64,000 nucleotides of DNA. Origin: Callaeas wilsoni. Its lineage: Eukaryota > Chordata > Aves > Passeriformes > Callaeidae. Position 1 is the stretch's first letter, and each line of letters starts with the position of its first letter. The notes beneath the pieces were generated by a model. It did not search any database, was not told where the DNA came from, and saw nothing but the letters and a program-made list of their open reading frames with translations. Positions 26,501 through 38,745 of this stretch are shown here, piece by piece. Where the stretch lies: positions 124,001 to 188,000 of the forward strand of contig VWPU01003067.1 in assembly GCA_013398955.1 (NCBI GenBank), written 5' to 3'. Both the position numbers and the translations under genes were made by a program.

Positions 26501-29500
26501 TAGCCAGTTAAGTGCTTCTTGTGAAAATAAAATTTTTTAAAAAAAGGTAAAAAGCCCTTTTGCATAGAATCAAAGTGGAGATGTTGTAAAAATTAAGACA
26601 AAAACAGAGAAGCTTGTACTTCTGTGGTGTTAACATGAATTACCAAAGATATTTCTGGATCTTTAACTGTCTTTATAACAACTTCCTGCTTGCATAGTCA
26701 TTAATTTTACTTTCAAAATACGAGACTGGAGTTTACAGTAGGCATTCATGTGTGACCACGAAAGAGTATAAAAATACTAAAAATAATTATTTCTGTATAT
26801 GAACTCTTTTCCTCAGCACATCTTATGACAAATGATGCTAAAGCAATATAAGTCAGGAAAGGTCTTCCAGGGAAAGGGAAAAGAAAATCTTTTTAGAAGG
26901 GAACCTCCTTTGTTACACATCTGAATTTAACAGAAAAATTACTAATTTGATATCTTTTAAAAAAAACCCCTCAGTGTTTATTAATGTTAATGTGAAAGAA
27001 ATCTTTTGTCATTCCAGAAACTGGTCTTTGCTTTATATTCATCTTTAACAGTTATTTAAAGGTTATTATTAGTAGGTGGTTTTTTAATATACCAGTTAAA
27101 TTCAGGTCCTGCTTGACAATTCCAATGATGTATGAGACACAATAACTGCTATGATTCTTTTCCTTTCCTGAGCACTTTTGAAAGAGGCTTGAAAAGAGGG
27201 GAAAACTGTATTTTTAGCACTCCAGTGAGTAGATCAATTGAGTAAGAAATTGCTTTTACACAGTTGGGTTTTTAAGTCTAAATGTGATCTAAGCTATAAT
27301 ATTAGTTAAAAGATTTTCACTTGTATTGGAAGGAATTCAGAATCTAGGTAATCTCCAGTAACTTAGAATGACTTCCTGATTAAGCACTAAGTTTTCATTT
27401 AGTCAGCTACCACTTAATCTTGTTTATAGAGACAGTCTTCTGTCCTTTTGGAATCTCAAGTAAAAGGACGTTGTCCAGAGTCTTAAGTTATTCTGAGATG
27501 AGTAGACTCAAAGAATTACATCATGATATTTGGCAAATCCTGTGACCTTCTTAACTCTTTCATTGCTTTGGGATATTTTATTTTCCTCCAGAAAAGTACA
27601 TGTAGCTCTCTCACTCAGCGAAATACCACTTCATTTATGAAAATGACACAGACAGAATTATAGCACGAGATAAGTGACCTTTGTCAGCCCTCCAAAGAAG
27701 AATTTGCTTTTAGAGAGGGGGTTGATGTAGACTTTATCACCAGATAAAACACCTCTACTTGAGGATAGTAAGCCAGGAAAGGCTGTTGTACATCAAATGG
27801 TCTGAAACTTCTCTTCAGTTCCTCTGCTGACATTTCATTGTTTTATTTTGTTCCTTTGATGAAGATACAAAAGATAAAAAGTTTACAATGTCTTCCTAAA
27901 AATATTCAGTCCAGATACTGAGCAAAAAGTTGTCCAAGATATTAGTGTTGGCTTATATCATCATTACATTGAAATAGTACAGCTAGAGAATGTATAAAGG
28001 AGATATGTTTTTTGTCACACGTCTGATGTCTTATATGTCACTAAAACATAAAGAGCTGTGCAACAGATTGGAACAAAAAAAATATAATCTATCTGAGGAA
28101 TTTAGTCTTTTTCCTTACTAGTGCATTGATCCTTACTATATAAGGTAACACAAATTTAGGTGATAATCCAATAATTTCACAGATTTTATCTTAATTTACT
28201 TCAGTATCTCAATACTTGAATCACAGATTTCTGTAAATATTCAGTGTTGTCTATCCATACCATTTTATTTAGGAGTTAGTGATCAAAGTGGTACGTAGCT
28301 GGGTGGCTGTGCTCAAACACACCTGATTGAGACTAGCACTGTTCCAGTCAGGTCCTGCAAAGACGTCTTTCAGATTCTTAAGAGAAATCTTGTAAGTAAG
28401 AGTTAATGGTACAGAGGTTTTAAGGAAAGTATCTGCAAAGTAAATGCTTTTTTTTAAAAAGGAATGACCTTTTACTGCTAGAGAAGCCACACTGCAGGGA
28501 TGGTGATTTCTGCAGTGATCTATCTGTGCTGCTTCTCTTCATGAAAGCTCAGATTTGGAAAGTTAAAGAGGTGCATGTGGTAATTTTTGTGTTTTGACTG
28601 GCATTTGCCGCAAATAAAGTGACTGGAGAAACCTGAAAGAGAGAGAATAAAGATTTCCCACTTAATTTCTTTGAGCCCAGAGAACATTCACTAAATTGAA
28701 AAGCCAAGAACCAGGAACTGTTACCTTAGTGCCTTATAAAAACTTCTGCTAACGGTTTGATACATTCAATACCTACCTCTGTGCCATACAATGCTGAAAA
28801 GCTTTTGCACAACTGAGGTAACCTCATCCCCTTTGCCATCACAGTAGATGAAATCTTCCTGCAACCGACACTGACACAATCAATCTTTTCCAAGTGTCAG
28901 TAAAAGAGTGATAGTCTCTCCATTATTATCTCATGTCGCATGTTGCCTGTCCCTCGGATCTCTCAATTAAATTACTTGTATGAGGATTCCCTTATATGCC
29001 AGGATAGTTCCATTAGCTAACTCGTTCTAAGGGGAACAGCAGGTGCTCTAGCACAAGAGTGCCCACTTGGCAGATCTGAGGACACGGGTAATCAGGGGAG
29101 GGCAGTGATAATCAGGTGGGAATGGCCATTTCTTTTTCTAGCAGAGAACATGGTACGAGCTTCTCTGTCATTCTCATGAAGTCTAGGCTACACAGGAAGT
29201 GTAACCGCTATCAATTCCACAACAAAAATCTGGCTCTTTAACTCAAAGAACATCGGGGTCTTTCATTTAGGGATGCCTAGCTCAGGCACCACATGTGAAC
29301 CAAACATGAGCACTGTGACATTTAGCTCCGTTGTCCATAGCCACTAAACTGCAACCTGACATGAGCAGAAACCGAAACACTGAATCATTCCACTGCTGTC
29401 ACCCCCCGAGTGATTGGCAGAGCATGGGCTTGGTCTTCTGCAGGCTTGCTACTCCTGCAGTCCTCTTCAGCATACCTGAGATTTGTAGGTAAAGCAGGAA

Positions 29501-29900
29501 AGGTTAACAGAATAAACTTGAGAGGTTTGGACTACAGTACATAAAAATTGAGTGAGGATCTTTAAGTTATCGGAATAACTGGGGTTTAGGTGAGATCATC
29601 TGCTTCATTAAGATTATTCAGTACTTTTCAATACAAAAATATATAATAAGAATGCAAAGAGACATAGACCTAGTAGACAAGGTATAATAAGGCAGTATCA
29701 AAGACAGAAATTTTCCAGTAACTAATTGATGGGCTATTAAGCATCTACTAGATATCACATTAGAAAGAGACAATCTGGATTTTGCAGCTGAGAAGGAGGA
29801 GGAAACAAGATGACCATGAGGATTTGGAATATTTGAGAGGGTTTTCTGAGACTATGCAAAATTCATGCAAGAAAGTTTAAGGGAAGAGGTCTAGGGAAAA
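23593..29900. other. Non-coding stretch, no gene seen
   Basis: Frames such as 24727-25077 (+, 116 codons) and 28269-28490 (-) have no recognisable domains, and no chain of exons with consistent splice sites emerges. A phrase near 23942 (taggtggactagatac) faintly recalls a CR1 tail but lacks the rest of it. Confidence 0.72.
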
Positions 29901-29927
29901 ACAAAGGGTGGAGTAGACCAAAAGGGG

Positions 29928-29936
29928 TATAAAAGG
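29928..29936 (+). promoter_or_regulatory. Consensus-quality TATA motif, isolated
   Basis: TATAAAAGG is a near-ideal TATA box set in a GGGG-flanked context, unusual for AT-rich background. No gene follows, but an ATTAAA lies 60 bp downstream (29990-29995) and a GT-rich run lies at about 30035-30047. Together these could be promoter and poly(A) signals of a solo LTR, but I cannot identify LTR ends or family. Chance remains possible. Confidence 0.3.
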
Positions 29937-29978
29937 GGACTTCCACATGAAAATTGTTGCTGCTCTGTTAGTCTGTCC

Positions 29979-30005
29979 TTTAAAAAGTATTAAATACTTT
30001 TTAAA
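29979..30005. repeat. 27-nt near-perfect palindrome
   Basis: Arm TTTAAAAAGTATT (29979-29991) is exactly complementary to AATACTTTTTAAA (29993-30005) about a single central base at 29992. The sequence is very AT-rich, so it could extrude as a cruciform. Confidence 0.95.
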
Positions 30006-30180
30006 CTATCTCTCTGGTAGCACTCTGTGCCCTGTGTGTGTGTGCTGTAAGGGCTAAGTGGCAGCTACTGGTGAAACAGAGCTTAGAACAGATTCGGTGA
30101 CAGCACCTGGAGTCAGAGCAGGGTGTAGGTGCCCCTCACCTGTGCTGCCAGCAGCCAGAGCCAGTGAGAATCTCAGTGCA

Positions 30181-30319
30181 AGTGTTCAAAAAGTGTTTGG
30201 ACAATGGTCTCCGGCACATGGTGTGATTCTTGAGGTGTCCTGTGCAGGGCCAGAAGTTGGACTTCAATGATCCTTGTGGGTCCCTTCCAACTCAGGATAT
30301 TCTATGAGTTTATGATTCT
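30181..30319 (+). mobile_element. CR1 LINE 3' end, 5'-truncated
   Basis: From 'agtgttcaaaaagtgtttgg' through 'gtcctgtgcagggccag' and 'gatccttgtgggtcccttcc' to a decayed ATTCTATG tail at 30299-30319, this is the CR1 3' untranslated region of the common avian subfamilies. It encodes only the last stretch and UTR of the LINE. The DNA just upstream (30058-30180) is not CR1-like, so the element is cut at about 30180, as is usual after incomplete reverse transcription. The 70-codon frame at 30058-30270 runs across this junction, opens on GTG and is not a gene. Confidence 0.9.
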
Positions 30320-30463
30320 AACTTCTGAGATGGGAACAGTGTATCCCAAGCACAAGTTACTGCAGGAAACAGCATGAGTGAAGTGGCTTAGCTCCTGGCC
30401 TAAAAAAGATGTCTCATCTGCAGAAACTGTAATCAAAAATCCTAGGCTTACAGATGGATTCTC

Positions 30464-30487
30464 TCTGAATATCTATAGATATTCAGA
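30464..30487. repeat. Perfect 24-bp palindrome
   Basis: TCTGAATATCTA (30464-30475) is followed directly by its exact reverse complement TAGATATTCAGA (30476-30487), with no spacer and no mismatch. It is long for a chance uninterrupted palindrome. No known recombinase or transcription-factor site is recognised. Confidence 0.97.
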
Positions 30488-31728
30488 ATTTGACATGATT
30501 TACTTGACTTTAAGATCAGAACACAGGACACAAGAAAACTAGAAATCCACAAGAGAAAAAAAATTGTGATTTGTAATTGCCACTGCAAGATGGAAAATGG
30601 AGATTTTTGAATGGGTTCATTATTTAAGTGAAGTAATATTTTTGGGTATTTTAAAGGATCATTTAAAAGGTGCCATTCTAAACTTATTAGATTTTAAAAT
30701 TATTTGATCTTAAGGCAGAACAAAAAGTATTGTATACATATGTGTACTGTCTGCACGGAAAAAAATATCTTGCTTTCAGAGAGATTAGAGCAATAAACAA
30801 AACAATTTAATTGCATCTTTTCTTCAATAATTTAAATAAAAGTTCGGAGATAATATTTATGTCTAAAAACATAAATATTATTTAAATATTATTTCTCTAC
30901 TTAATACTTCTAAATGTTGACTAATGAAATATTAAACTCAGGAAAATACAGCTGTTTCTATCAACACAGTGTTCATTTGAATGAGATCACAATATATGTA
31001 TCTAGAAGGGCATTAATTAGGCAGCATGTAATAGTTTACAAGACCTGCTAATATATGGGACTTCTGGGAGCTTTTTCAGATTGCAGCAATTGATTTTGTC
31101 ACAGAGCCAAAAAGTGGAGTGGAGTTGTAATATTTTTTTCCTCTTCCTGAATCATACCTGATAATTCTAGTGGTGGCCTTTCTTTTCTTACCCCCTAATC
31201 AAATCAAACCTTAATTGCTCTGGCATCAAGGTCAGGCAACTTGGCTAGCTCTGAAAGATATCAGCTGTTTTTCTCATCCTTGCTGAACCTCTTTCAGACA
31301 AATTTTCCATTGTTTTTTGTGTCAGTTTTATCATGGAACATCGTGCTGCCATCTGGGAAGAAAAACACCATGGTACAGGAGCAGCTGGTGAATGAGAATG
31401 GCCAAATAAACATTGGCACTTACTCTGCCATTAGGTGAGATAAGAGGATTGAGGCCATGCCAAAAGAGACAGCCCAAACTGCTGCCATTATCCTTCACTG
31501 TCCCCTTTCCCCTTATCTCTGTTTCAAAACACAGCTATCATTCATTATGGAGAAGGGAAACCAAACCTATCAGGTGTTGGACATACCCTCCTGAAGCCTG
31601 GAAAACAGAGATATCCATGGTGAAAAGCATCTGAAGCATCTTGCAAATTGGCTGAGTGACTGGATACTTTTATTCCCCTGGAAAAATAACAAGAACATTT
31701 CATATTTCTGTAATGATTCCTGTCATAG
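30488..31728. other. Non-coding stretch, no gene seen
   Basis: AT-rich, with one hairpin at 30850-30881. Frames at 31241-31438 and 31413-31634 (+) overlap each other and lack motifs. Confidence 0.7.
30850..30881. repeat. AT-rich hairpin, 13-bp perfect stem
   Basis: ATAATATTTATGT (30850-30862) pairs exactly with ACATAAATATTAT (30869-30881) around the loop CTAAAA. A second 'aaatatt' copy follows immediately. Confidence 0.95.
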
Positions 31729-31895
31729 GAGCTCAAAACGCTTTAGATGTAAATTAGTTCTGTAGGTACTTTGAAAATGGATAAGGAGATATTAGCTTTA
31801 TTTTCATAGGCAGGGAAGTTGAGACACAAAGAAATAAATACCTGAATCACTAGATGTGGGTTAAGTATGGAGTTTGTGTTAATGCCAGGAATAAA
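31729..31895 (-). mobile_element. Ancient MIR/CORE-SINE or L3-like fragment
   Basis: Reading + strand, 'gctcaaaacgctttagatgt', 'aaatggataagg', then 'gcagggaagttgagacacaaag' follow the order of the reverse complement of MIR/L3 repeats (ctcaaagcgctttacaaatg..aaatggataagg..gatgaggaaactgaggcacagag). The divergence is what is expected of a repeat predating birds. A 92-codon minus-strand frame across it is not a gene. The exact family needs a library search. Confidence 0.6.
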
Positions 31896-32026
31896 GTTTG
31901 ATTCTAAAGTGCTTTGCATTTTTACATAGCAGCAGACCAATTTTCCTTCCAGAGACTTGAGGCTAGAGCAGAAATTTAGGGAGACTATGGACATACCCGA
32001 CCTTAACCTCCAGAAATGCAAAACAT

Positions 32027-33140
32027 AATCACAGAATCATAGACCACCACATCGGAAGGGACTTCAAGAATCACCTGGTCCAACCTTTCTTGGTAAAAGA
32101 ACTGTCTAGACAAGATGGCCAAATGCCTTGTCTAGCCAAATATTAAAATGTTGGGGAATCCACCCCTTCTCTTGGGAGATAGCTCCAATGGCTTTTTGTT
32201 CTCATTGTGAAAAGTTTTTTAATTGGGTCCATCAGAATATCCCCAGAAGTAACTTGTACCCGTTACCCCTTGTCTTTTCTTTGTGACTCCTTGTATGAAA
32301 AAGAGTCTTCATCTTCTACGTAGTCACCCTTCTAATACTAGAATACAGTGATGAGGTGTCCTCCAAGCCTCCTTTTCTCAAGGCTGAACAAACCCAGTTC
32401 TCTCAGCCATTCCTCATATGGCGGGCTTCCCAGTCCTTGGATCATCTTTGTGGCCCTTCTCTGAACCTTTTCCAGCCTGTCCACAGTGGTTTTGCATAGT
32501 GGTGACCAAAGCTGCATGCAACATTTCAGGTGTGGAGGAGAGTGGGATAGTGGCTTCTTTATCTCTGCTGGTGGTGCCCTTATTGATGCAAGCCAGCATC
32601 CAGTTGCCTTTCTTTGCTGCAGCAGCACACTGTTCACTCACAGTGAGCTTGCTGCCCACTAGGACCTTCAGGTCCCTTTGCACAGAGCTGCTCCCTAGCC
32701 CAGTAAACCCCAGCCTGTGCTAAACTCCTCTATTAGGTTTTTCCATGTGCAAGAACCTACATTTGTCCTTGTTAAAATTCTTAAGGTTCTTGCTAGCCCA
32801 CTCCTTCAGCCTATGCAGGTGTTCCTGCAGAGTGGCTCTGTCAGTCAATTCCCCACCCACCAGACAGATCACTTGTCCAGAACCATAACATATCAGTTTC
32901 TCTAGAAGAAGGCTGTGAGAGACCGTATCAAAAGTCTTGGAGAAATCCAATTAGACAGTGTCCACTGCTTGCCACACATCAGCCAAGCAGGTTACTTTGT
33001 TGCAGAAGGCAATAAGGTTTGGCAAGCAGTATTTGCTCTTGGTGAACCCATTCTGGTTTTTCCTAATCACATGCTTCAACTGACTTGTGATAGGACCCAG
33101 GAGGATTTGTTCCATAACTTTCCCCAGGACTGAAGACTGA
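32027..33140 (-). mobile_element. CR1 LINE, antisense, 5'-truncated, internally deleted
   Basis: On the + strand the element begins with 'aatcacagaatcatagacc' and 'ggaagggacttcaag', the reverse complement of a CR1 3' tail, and runs backward through the ORF2 C-terminus into the reverse-transcriptase domain, stopping at about 33140. It is therefore a 1.1 kb, 5'-truncated, minus-strand copy. The reverse transcriptase is broken (separate entry). Divergence from the familiar CR1 wording is moderate, so it is not a recent insertion. Confidence 0.93.
32418..33135 (-). pseudogene. CR1 ORF2 reverse-transcriptase remnant, deleted palm
   Basis: CR1 ORF2 codes for an endonuclease plus reverse transcriptase that copies the element into the genome by target-primed reverse transcription. 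Reading the minus strand from about 33133, the frame gives a GKVMEQILLGPITSQLK-type stretch, QNGFTKSKYCLPNLIAF, then DFSKTFDTVSHSLLLEKL (RT motif A region, 32948 downward). It then jumps, at about 32870, to RATLQEHLHRLKEWASKN, which in CR1 lies well after the catalytic box. The F/YADD motif and its flanks are missing, so this copy cannot have been active after the deletion. A TAA at 32951-32953 interrupts the frame before motif A. Further frames at 32414-32683 and 32338-32637 continue the C-terminal part with a frameshift. No expression or exaptation is suggested. Confidence 0.88.
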
Positions 33141-36100
33141 TAGGCATATGACTTCCTGGATCTTTCTTTAATCTCTGATATAGGGTTGTATTCTTATTTA
33201 CTTGCTGGAGGGCTGATTTAGCATTTCGGGATTCCCTTATTTTCAGACTCACATCAAGGTGGTGGACAGAGGAACTACATTGAGCTATTCATGACACGAA
33301 CTTTCTATAAGGTAGAAAGGCTGATCTAAGTCTGATTCTTAACTCTTAGACAATGAGTATCAATAAGTTTCTCATTTGAAATCAGAGTATGTTAGCTCAA
33401 ATTTGCAGCTTGGATCAGCTCAGAATCTATTTACATTTGGTACAGACTGGACAGATACAGACTTGTAGTCATTAAGAGTGCCTAAAATTGCCTATAAGAT
33501 AATAGTTCTGGGAAGTTTTACTTAAAATGCCACTTCTTTTTTAATAATTAGAGTGATTGGTTGTGAGACAAAAGGCTGGACATTTGAAAGTGAGAAATTA
33601 AGGCTGAATTATTCCTTATCACTATGTCTGTCTTGCTGTATCCAATAAAAACCCAGTTGTCCATGCAAGTTTGACTGCCAATAGTCTTTACTCACTGATG
33701 GTTGTTTGGAGGAGAGTTTAGTAATCTCAATACACTTCCCAGTGATAACAGCTGCCTTCCTCACAAAATCCCATATGGTGCTAACTGGCATGCCTGTCAG
33801 TTCTAGTAAGGCTAACATCATGGTGTTAGCATTGCCTTTCCTTTGCAAAGAACACCATTGCTAAGGTACAATAGTGAGGCCTTCTAGAGCAAGCAAAACA
33901 CAAATTACCCCAAGACACTCTCTCTGACATAACATTTCACTATTACAGAAGTATGAGCAAAGACTAGTCCAATCAAAAATCACGTTTTGCTTTCTTATGT
34001 CTTCTATGCAACTGCAAAAGACCAAACAGCCACAATTCATGAGCTTTTAGCAGCAGGGAAAGCCATCATCACCTCTGATCACCTCTGATCTCAGCAGTAG
34101 CACAGACCACAAAACTTCACATCATTTGTATGGACTGGAAGCAAAACCAGTCAGTTATTCAATCAGGGAAACAAAAAAAGCCTTGCTTCCTTCACAGTCT
34201 GTACCACTCATATGCAACCAGCCCCCTTCTCAGCTCCTTCCACTTCCCATGGTATTTGTTCCTCCCCTGCCCTACTGAGCTCCTTCCGAGGGATTCTACT
34301 GGCCACATCTATTGATGTTGTTTCAAAGCTCCCTGTAAGTATGCATTGTTTAGCTGTTGATACTCTTTACAATGGGCTGGATCCTGCCTGTGTTTCTCTC
34401 AGTGGATGCACTGATTTTCCTCTACTGCTCTTTTCAGATGCATGACCTTGTGTCATTATGCCTTTACAAAGTTGCTGGAAGAAGAAAACCTTGCAGAAGG
34501 GTGCAGTGTGCTGTCACATCGGCCTCATTTCTTTAGAAAGCTAAACTACTTACCAAACACCAACAGCTTTGGGGGAAGTCACTGTCACGGAGAGCACAGA
34601 CCCAGCCTCACAAGATATGAACATCAGGCAGTGTTTTTAAAGTGACCAACTCTTCTGTTGTACCATCCTTACCCCAAAGGACTTGTCCTACATTTGCTAT
34701 TATCCCATGACAGCTTCTGTACACCATGGAAAAAGCTGATATTGCCATCTCTTAGCTTTTCCATTGAAAGATTAAAAATACAAATAAAAATAATTTGGAC
34801 AGTGAAATGCAAAAGACAATGAAAGGTGTTTTAAATTAATTTTTTCAAATTTTAAAAAATGCTTTAAATAATTTGACTCTCCCTGTGCAGTTGCAAATTA
34901 GCATTACAGGTGTTTTACAAGTCTCCTACCAAAACCTTCAAATCCAAACTGAGAAACACTTAAAACTTTTACAAACAAACAAACATAAAAATCAAAAACA
35001 TGCTGTTGATTGAGGCAGTGTCATGTTCCAAGAGTAAACTCAGAATTATAGTGGGCTGATTTTTGGTGGGAACTACTCAGATAGTTGCTAGTTACTATAA
35101 TATCAAAAAACATGTTCATTTCCCACAATAGAAACCACTTCAGTGTCATGCTTTGTCATGTGGTATGCTCTAGCACCATTAAAAGATATAATTTTAGATC
35201 CTAAAAGTAATTTATCGGTTTAGTATTATGCCTAGATCAATTAGCCTTAATAATGTTAATAATAAATGTAGTAACTTTGTAATAAATCTTGTCCTAATAT
35301 AGTCTAATTCAGCCTTTTTGGCATAATATTGACTTCAGCATTTTTTGGAAATATTTCAGGTATTTTTAGTCATACAGACAATGCAGTGGTAACTGGCAAT
35401 GATCAAGAAACATGATCTCTATTTTGAACCCTTAAAAGCTGGTTTATTTGAGGGTTAGTTTCTTTTTTTCCCCAGGTTTTCTATTATAGAGTTGGAAATT
35501 CTGAAATTTTGCTTTGCAGGAACACTATGTAGCTTGCACAAGTGAGCAAACCTTTGAAATTTCCCTTCCACACTTTACTGTGTGCTCAAGCTTTCCTCTG
35601 ATTTTAGTGTCTGATTGAACTTAGTAACTCAAAGAAAACAGCACCAAAAATGGTTACTCAGCAAAACTCATGTAAACTTCATGAAAACCTGAACACTTCA
35701 GAACACGACTGAACATATTTCTGCTGTGATGATGGCATCTTCACTGTATGGTGTGACAGCACCAGATCACAGGACAGAGGGGAGGCTATAAGCATGCTGA
35801 GGTCTTGGATAAGCATGGTTCTGGACTTTCAGGTTATATAAGACAAAAAACTTACCAGCAAATGGCATTTATCCTGTTCCCCAGCCGCACCACCAGCCTT
35901 CTACTCAGCATCATAGATCTGCTGATTATTTGTGCTTGGCCTACAAGAACTCAGACTAACAGTGAGATACACTGCAACTATGTAAAGCACGGGTGCAATG
36001 ATTGCAAAGTATCATATGTGGCTCAAAAGAAGGAATTTATGCTTCCCATGCAAGACGTGGCATTGAAAGGACATCAACAGTATAAAAGAGTGCTTAGACG

Positions 36101-37453
36101 GCATGAGATGCTGCGGATGCTATTTCTCTTTGACACTAATGTTCTGGATGATTCTAGGCAAACCATCATGTCTCCATGTTTTGTCTTGACATCTATAACA
36201 CAACAGTGGTCTCAGTAACAACCCTGATAAAATGCTGTGGTTCAAAATGCTTTGAGAGGATTTTTTTTTGCCAATGAAAGCAGTATGCAAGACCTATGTT
36301 TTCCTCTTGGTTTTCATACAAACAATTCAGTGCATCTTATGATTAAATTGTTCTTACAATCGTTCTCTGGTGAAGCTGCAATCTGCTTTTCCCACTAATA
36401 GTTTATCACAACTTCAGCATTTAATCCTACAGATGGATTTTATTATGAAAGCACTAAACTTAGTTTTAGGTATTTTTAATCTAGAGATGCAATGAGAAAC
36501 AAAAACAAAGAGCCATCACTGTGTAACAGTCTCACCCAGGCCGTATCTTGTCAACCAGTCATCTGGAAAAAATAAAAATTTTAAAAATTCTTACACTAGG
36601 TTCTGTCATGGCAGAAGATTAAGAAGATCCACTATCTGCATCAGTAACTCCAGGCTGCCTTGCTAATCCTGAGATCAGATAAGTCATTCTGGTGCAAAAA
36701 AGCCATTCAAAACTAATTCTTTAAAGTGAAGACCTGCAAATGCAGCCAGTGCGGAGCCACTGGAATCTGCTTTGCTCTGTCCCCTTTGATTTCCTGGAGA
36801 TATCCTTCACAGAGAGGGAAGGAATGGATGCATCAGAGGAAAGAAATAATAACAACCGAGAAACAAACTAATTTCTGTAAGTAAAATGACTTATTTGTAA
36901 AGAACAGTAGTAGTCTGCTCTTCCACAGGGGTTGAACTGAGGTCTTTGCCTTATCTGGTTAGTTCATCATGAAGACGCCACAACTGCATTTTCTTGGGCT
37001 CCTGCACACTTTATACTATGTATTGAACCTGTATACCGCCACTGCTGCTGAAAGCATCTTGTATGATAGTGTCCAGCTTCGTTTACCCACAGTACCTCAG
37101 GTACTAGTAGCAGTGTAGCTGCAGCAGCACAGAAATCACTGCAGACTGCAAAAGTACCCAAACAAACTAGACAGATAAATACACAGAATTTTTCCTTCAG
37201 AAGATATGTATACTACTCAGTCTTCTCAGTATCAAGATAGTTAGGTTGAGCTTATATATATTCTCAAATACAGTGTTTAAATTGCCATAATGTATCCTGC
37301 CATTAGGAGCTGATTTGTCATATTCTTTTTGTCCACGAGATGTCGATGTACCCTAAGAAGTCTACGGTACATAGCTTTGTTTCTTTATCACATAAAGCCT
37401 GTGTACACTATGGCCATGATTCTTATTGGGTCTAGCAAATCTCACTGCAAAAT

Positions 37454-37488
37454 TAACAATAGCAACAATAATAATAACAACAACGACA
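37454..37488 (+). repeat. AAC/AAT trinucleotide tract
   Basis: Mixed AAC and AAT triplets (aacaatagcaacaataataa and onward) form an imperfect trinucleotide microsatellite. The asparagine run in the overlapping 86-codon frame is its translation, not a protein feature. Confidence 0.85.
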
Positions 37489-38690
37489 GAGATCATTCTG
37501 TCCAACAGAAAGAATCCTTGGTAAGGGTGCAAAACTTCATGAATTTCTTACACCACACAATCTCCTGCTTGTTCTGGATAGACACCTGAAAGAGGTGGAG
37601 AAAATACATCAGGATGTGGTAGTGAGGAGAGCATACATGCCAGAAGGAGAAGCAAAGTCTGTTAACTTAGGCATTGTGCCTACTAGCTTGACTCCCAAAT
37701 GGAAGCTGCTCAACATCTGACTTGCTCAGAGAGTGGGTGGAATGAGTCTATATGTATCAACAGCTGTCCGTGTTTACTGATACATTAGAATACTAAAAAG
37801 GATAAGAATTAGGCTTATAGAAATTCACATTATTGCCTGTCTTTACTACAGTTTTAAATTTGCCCTAATTTACATAAGCAGGTCATTGGAATAACATGAA
37901 TGCATTGAAATAAAATTAGTTAAGGAAGAGAGGTTGTTCCTCCTGATTCTAAAGAAATACTGAGCTCTTCAGATGAGAGGCATTTGGCATATGCTGGTTT
38001 TTGCTGTGTTTTACTGCCTAGCACTTTTTTTAATGCATGCTGCAAACATAGATGAAGATCACAATATACCTGCCTGATACCTTAAGCCACAGATACAACC
38101 TAGATGGACTGGTGTGGTCCTTACTTGCCCTATTTTAGACTTAGTTGGGGTGGCACAAAAGGCCTACTTTAGAATGAATTTTGATGTCTGTCAGCAAGAC
38201 CTAAGAGTGGGGATTGATGTGTTTGGAAAGGGAGACGCCAGGGTGGGTACTTCCCTGGCATTCTTCCAGGGAAGAAGCAGCCAGCATTTATGAATGGGTT
38301 TCAGTAATGCAATAACTGGTGCCAGTTTGTTAGAAGCCCGGTTTTGCCAAATGCCTGTTCATTTTTTCCATAGACATTTAATATTTTCTTTCAAAAGAGT
38401 AGGATGGAAAATTAATTGACTATCATTTTTTTTTACAACAGAGAAGCTAAACTTGTTCTTTCTTGTATATTTTAGAAAAGTATATAGTTGTTTATGGTTA
38501 ATTTTAAGTAGTGCAAATTACAATTCAAGCACTGTTATATTCTCACCTTTTAAGTAGAAGACTGATCCTCTTCCCTTCTACCTGCATGAATATTTTCTAG
38601 AGTCAAAAAAATTAAAACAATATAAAATAAGTTCATACCAGTTTTATGTAATCTCTTTGGGTTTTAGGTGTCTAATACATGATGTCTTGA

Positions 38691-38745
38691 TTCTGCTTTC
38701 ACTGGGATAAATCTGGGGTAAAATTCATTAATATTTCATTTTCTG
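38691..38745 (+). repeat. Possible ancient amniote repeat fragment
   Basis: 'gattctgctttcactgggat' and 'aaatctggggtaaaattc' parallel the old reptilian repeat wording 'gattctgctctcacttacaccggtgtaaatc..gagtaactcc'. It may be the same family as the fragment at 5601-5655. Family not named. Confidence 0.33.

Noticed and set aside
33609..33848. 79-codon minus-strand frame that looked transposase-like at first
   Set aside because: No DDE residues, helix-turn-helix or terminal repeats could be found, and the frame does not continue on either side.
35805..36218. 137-codon open frame on the + strand
   Set aside because: It opens on TTG, the first ATG lies about 19 codons in, no domain or motif is recognisable and there is no promoter, splice or transposon context. 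A frame of this length is expected by chance among many in 64 kb.
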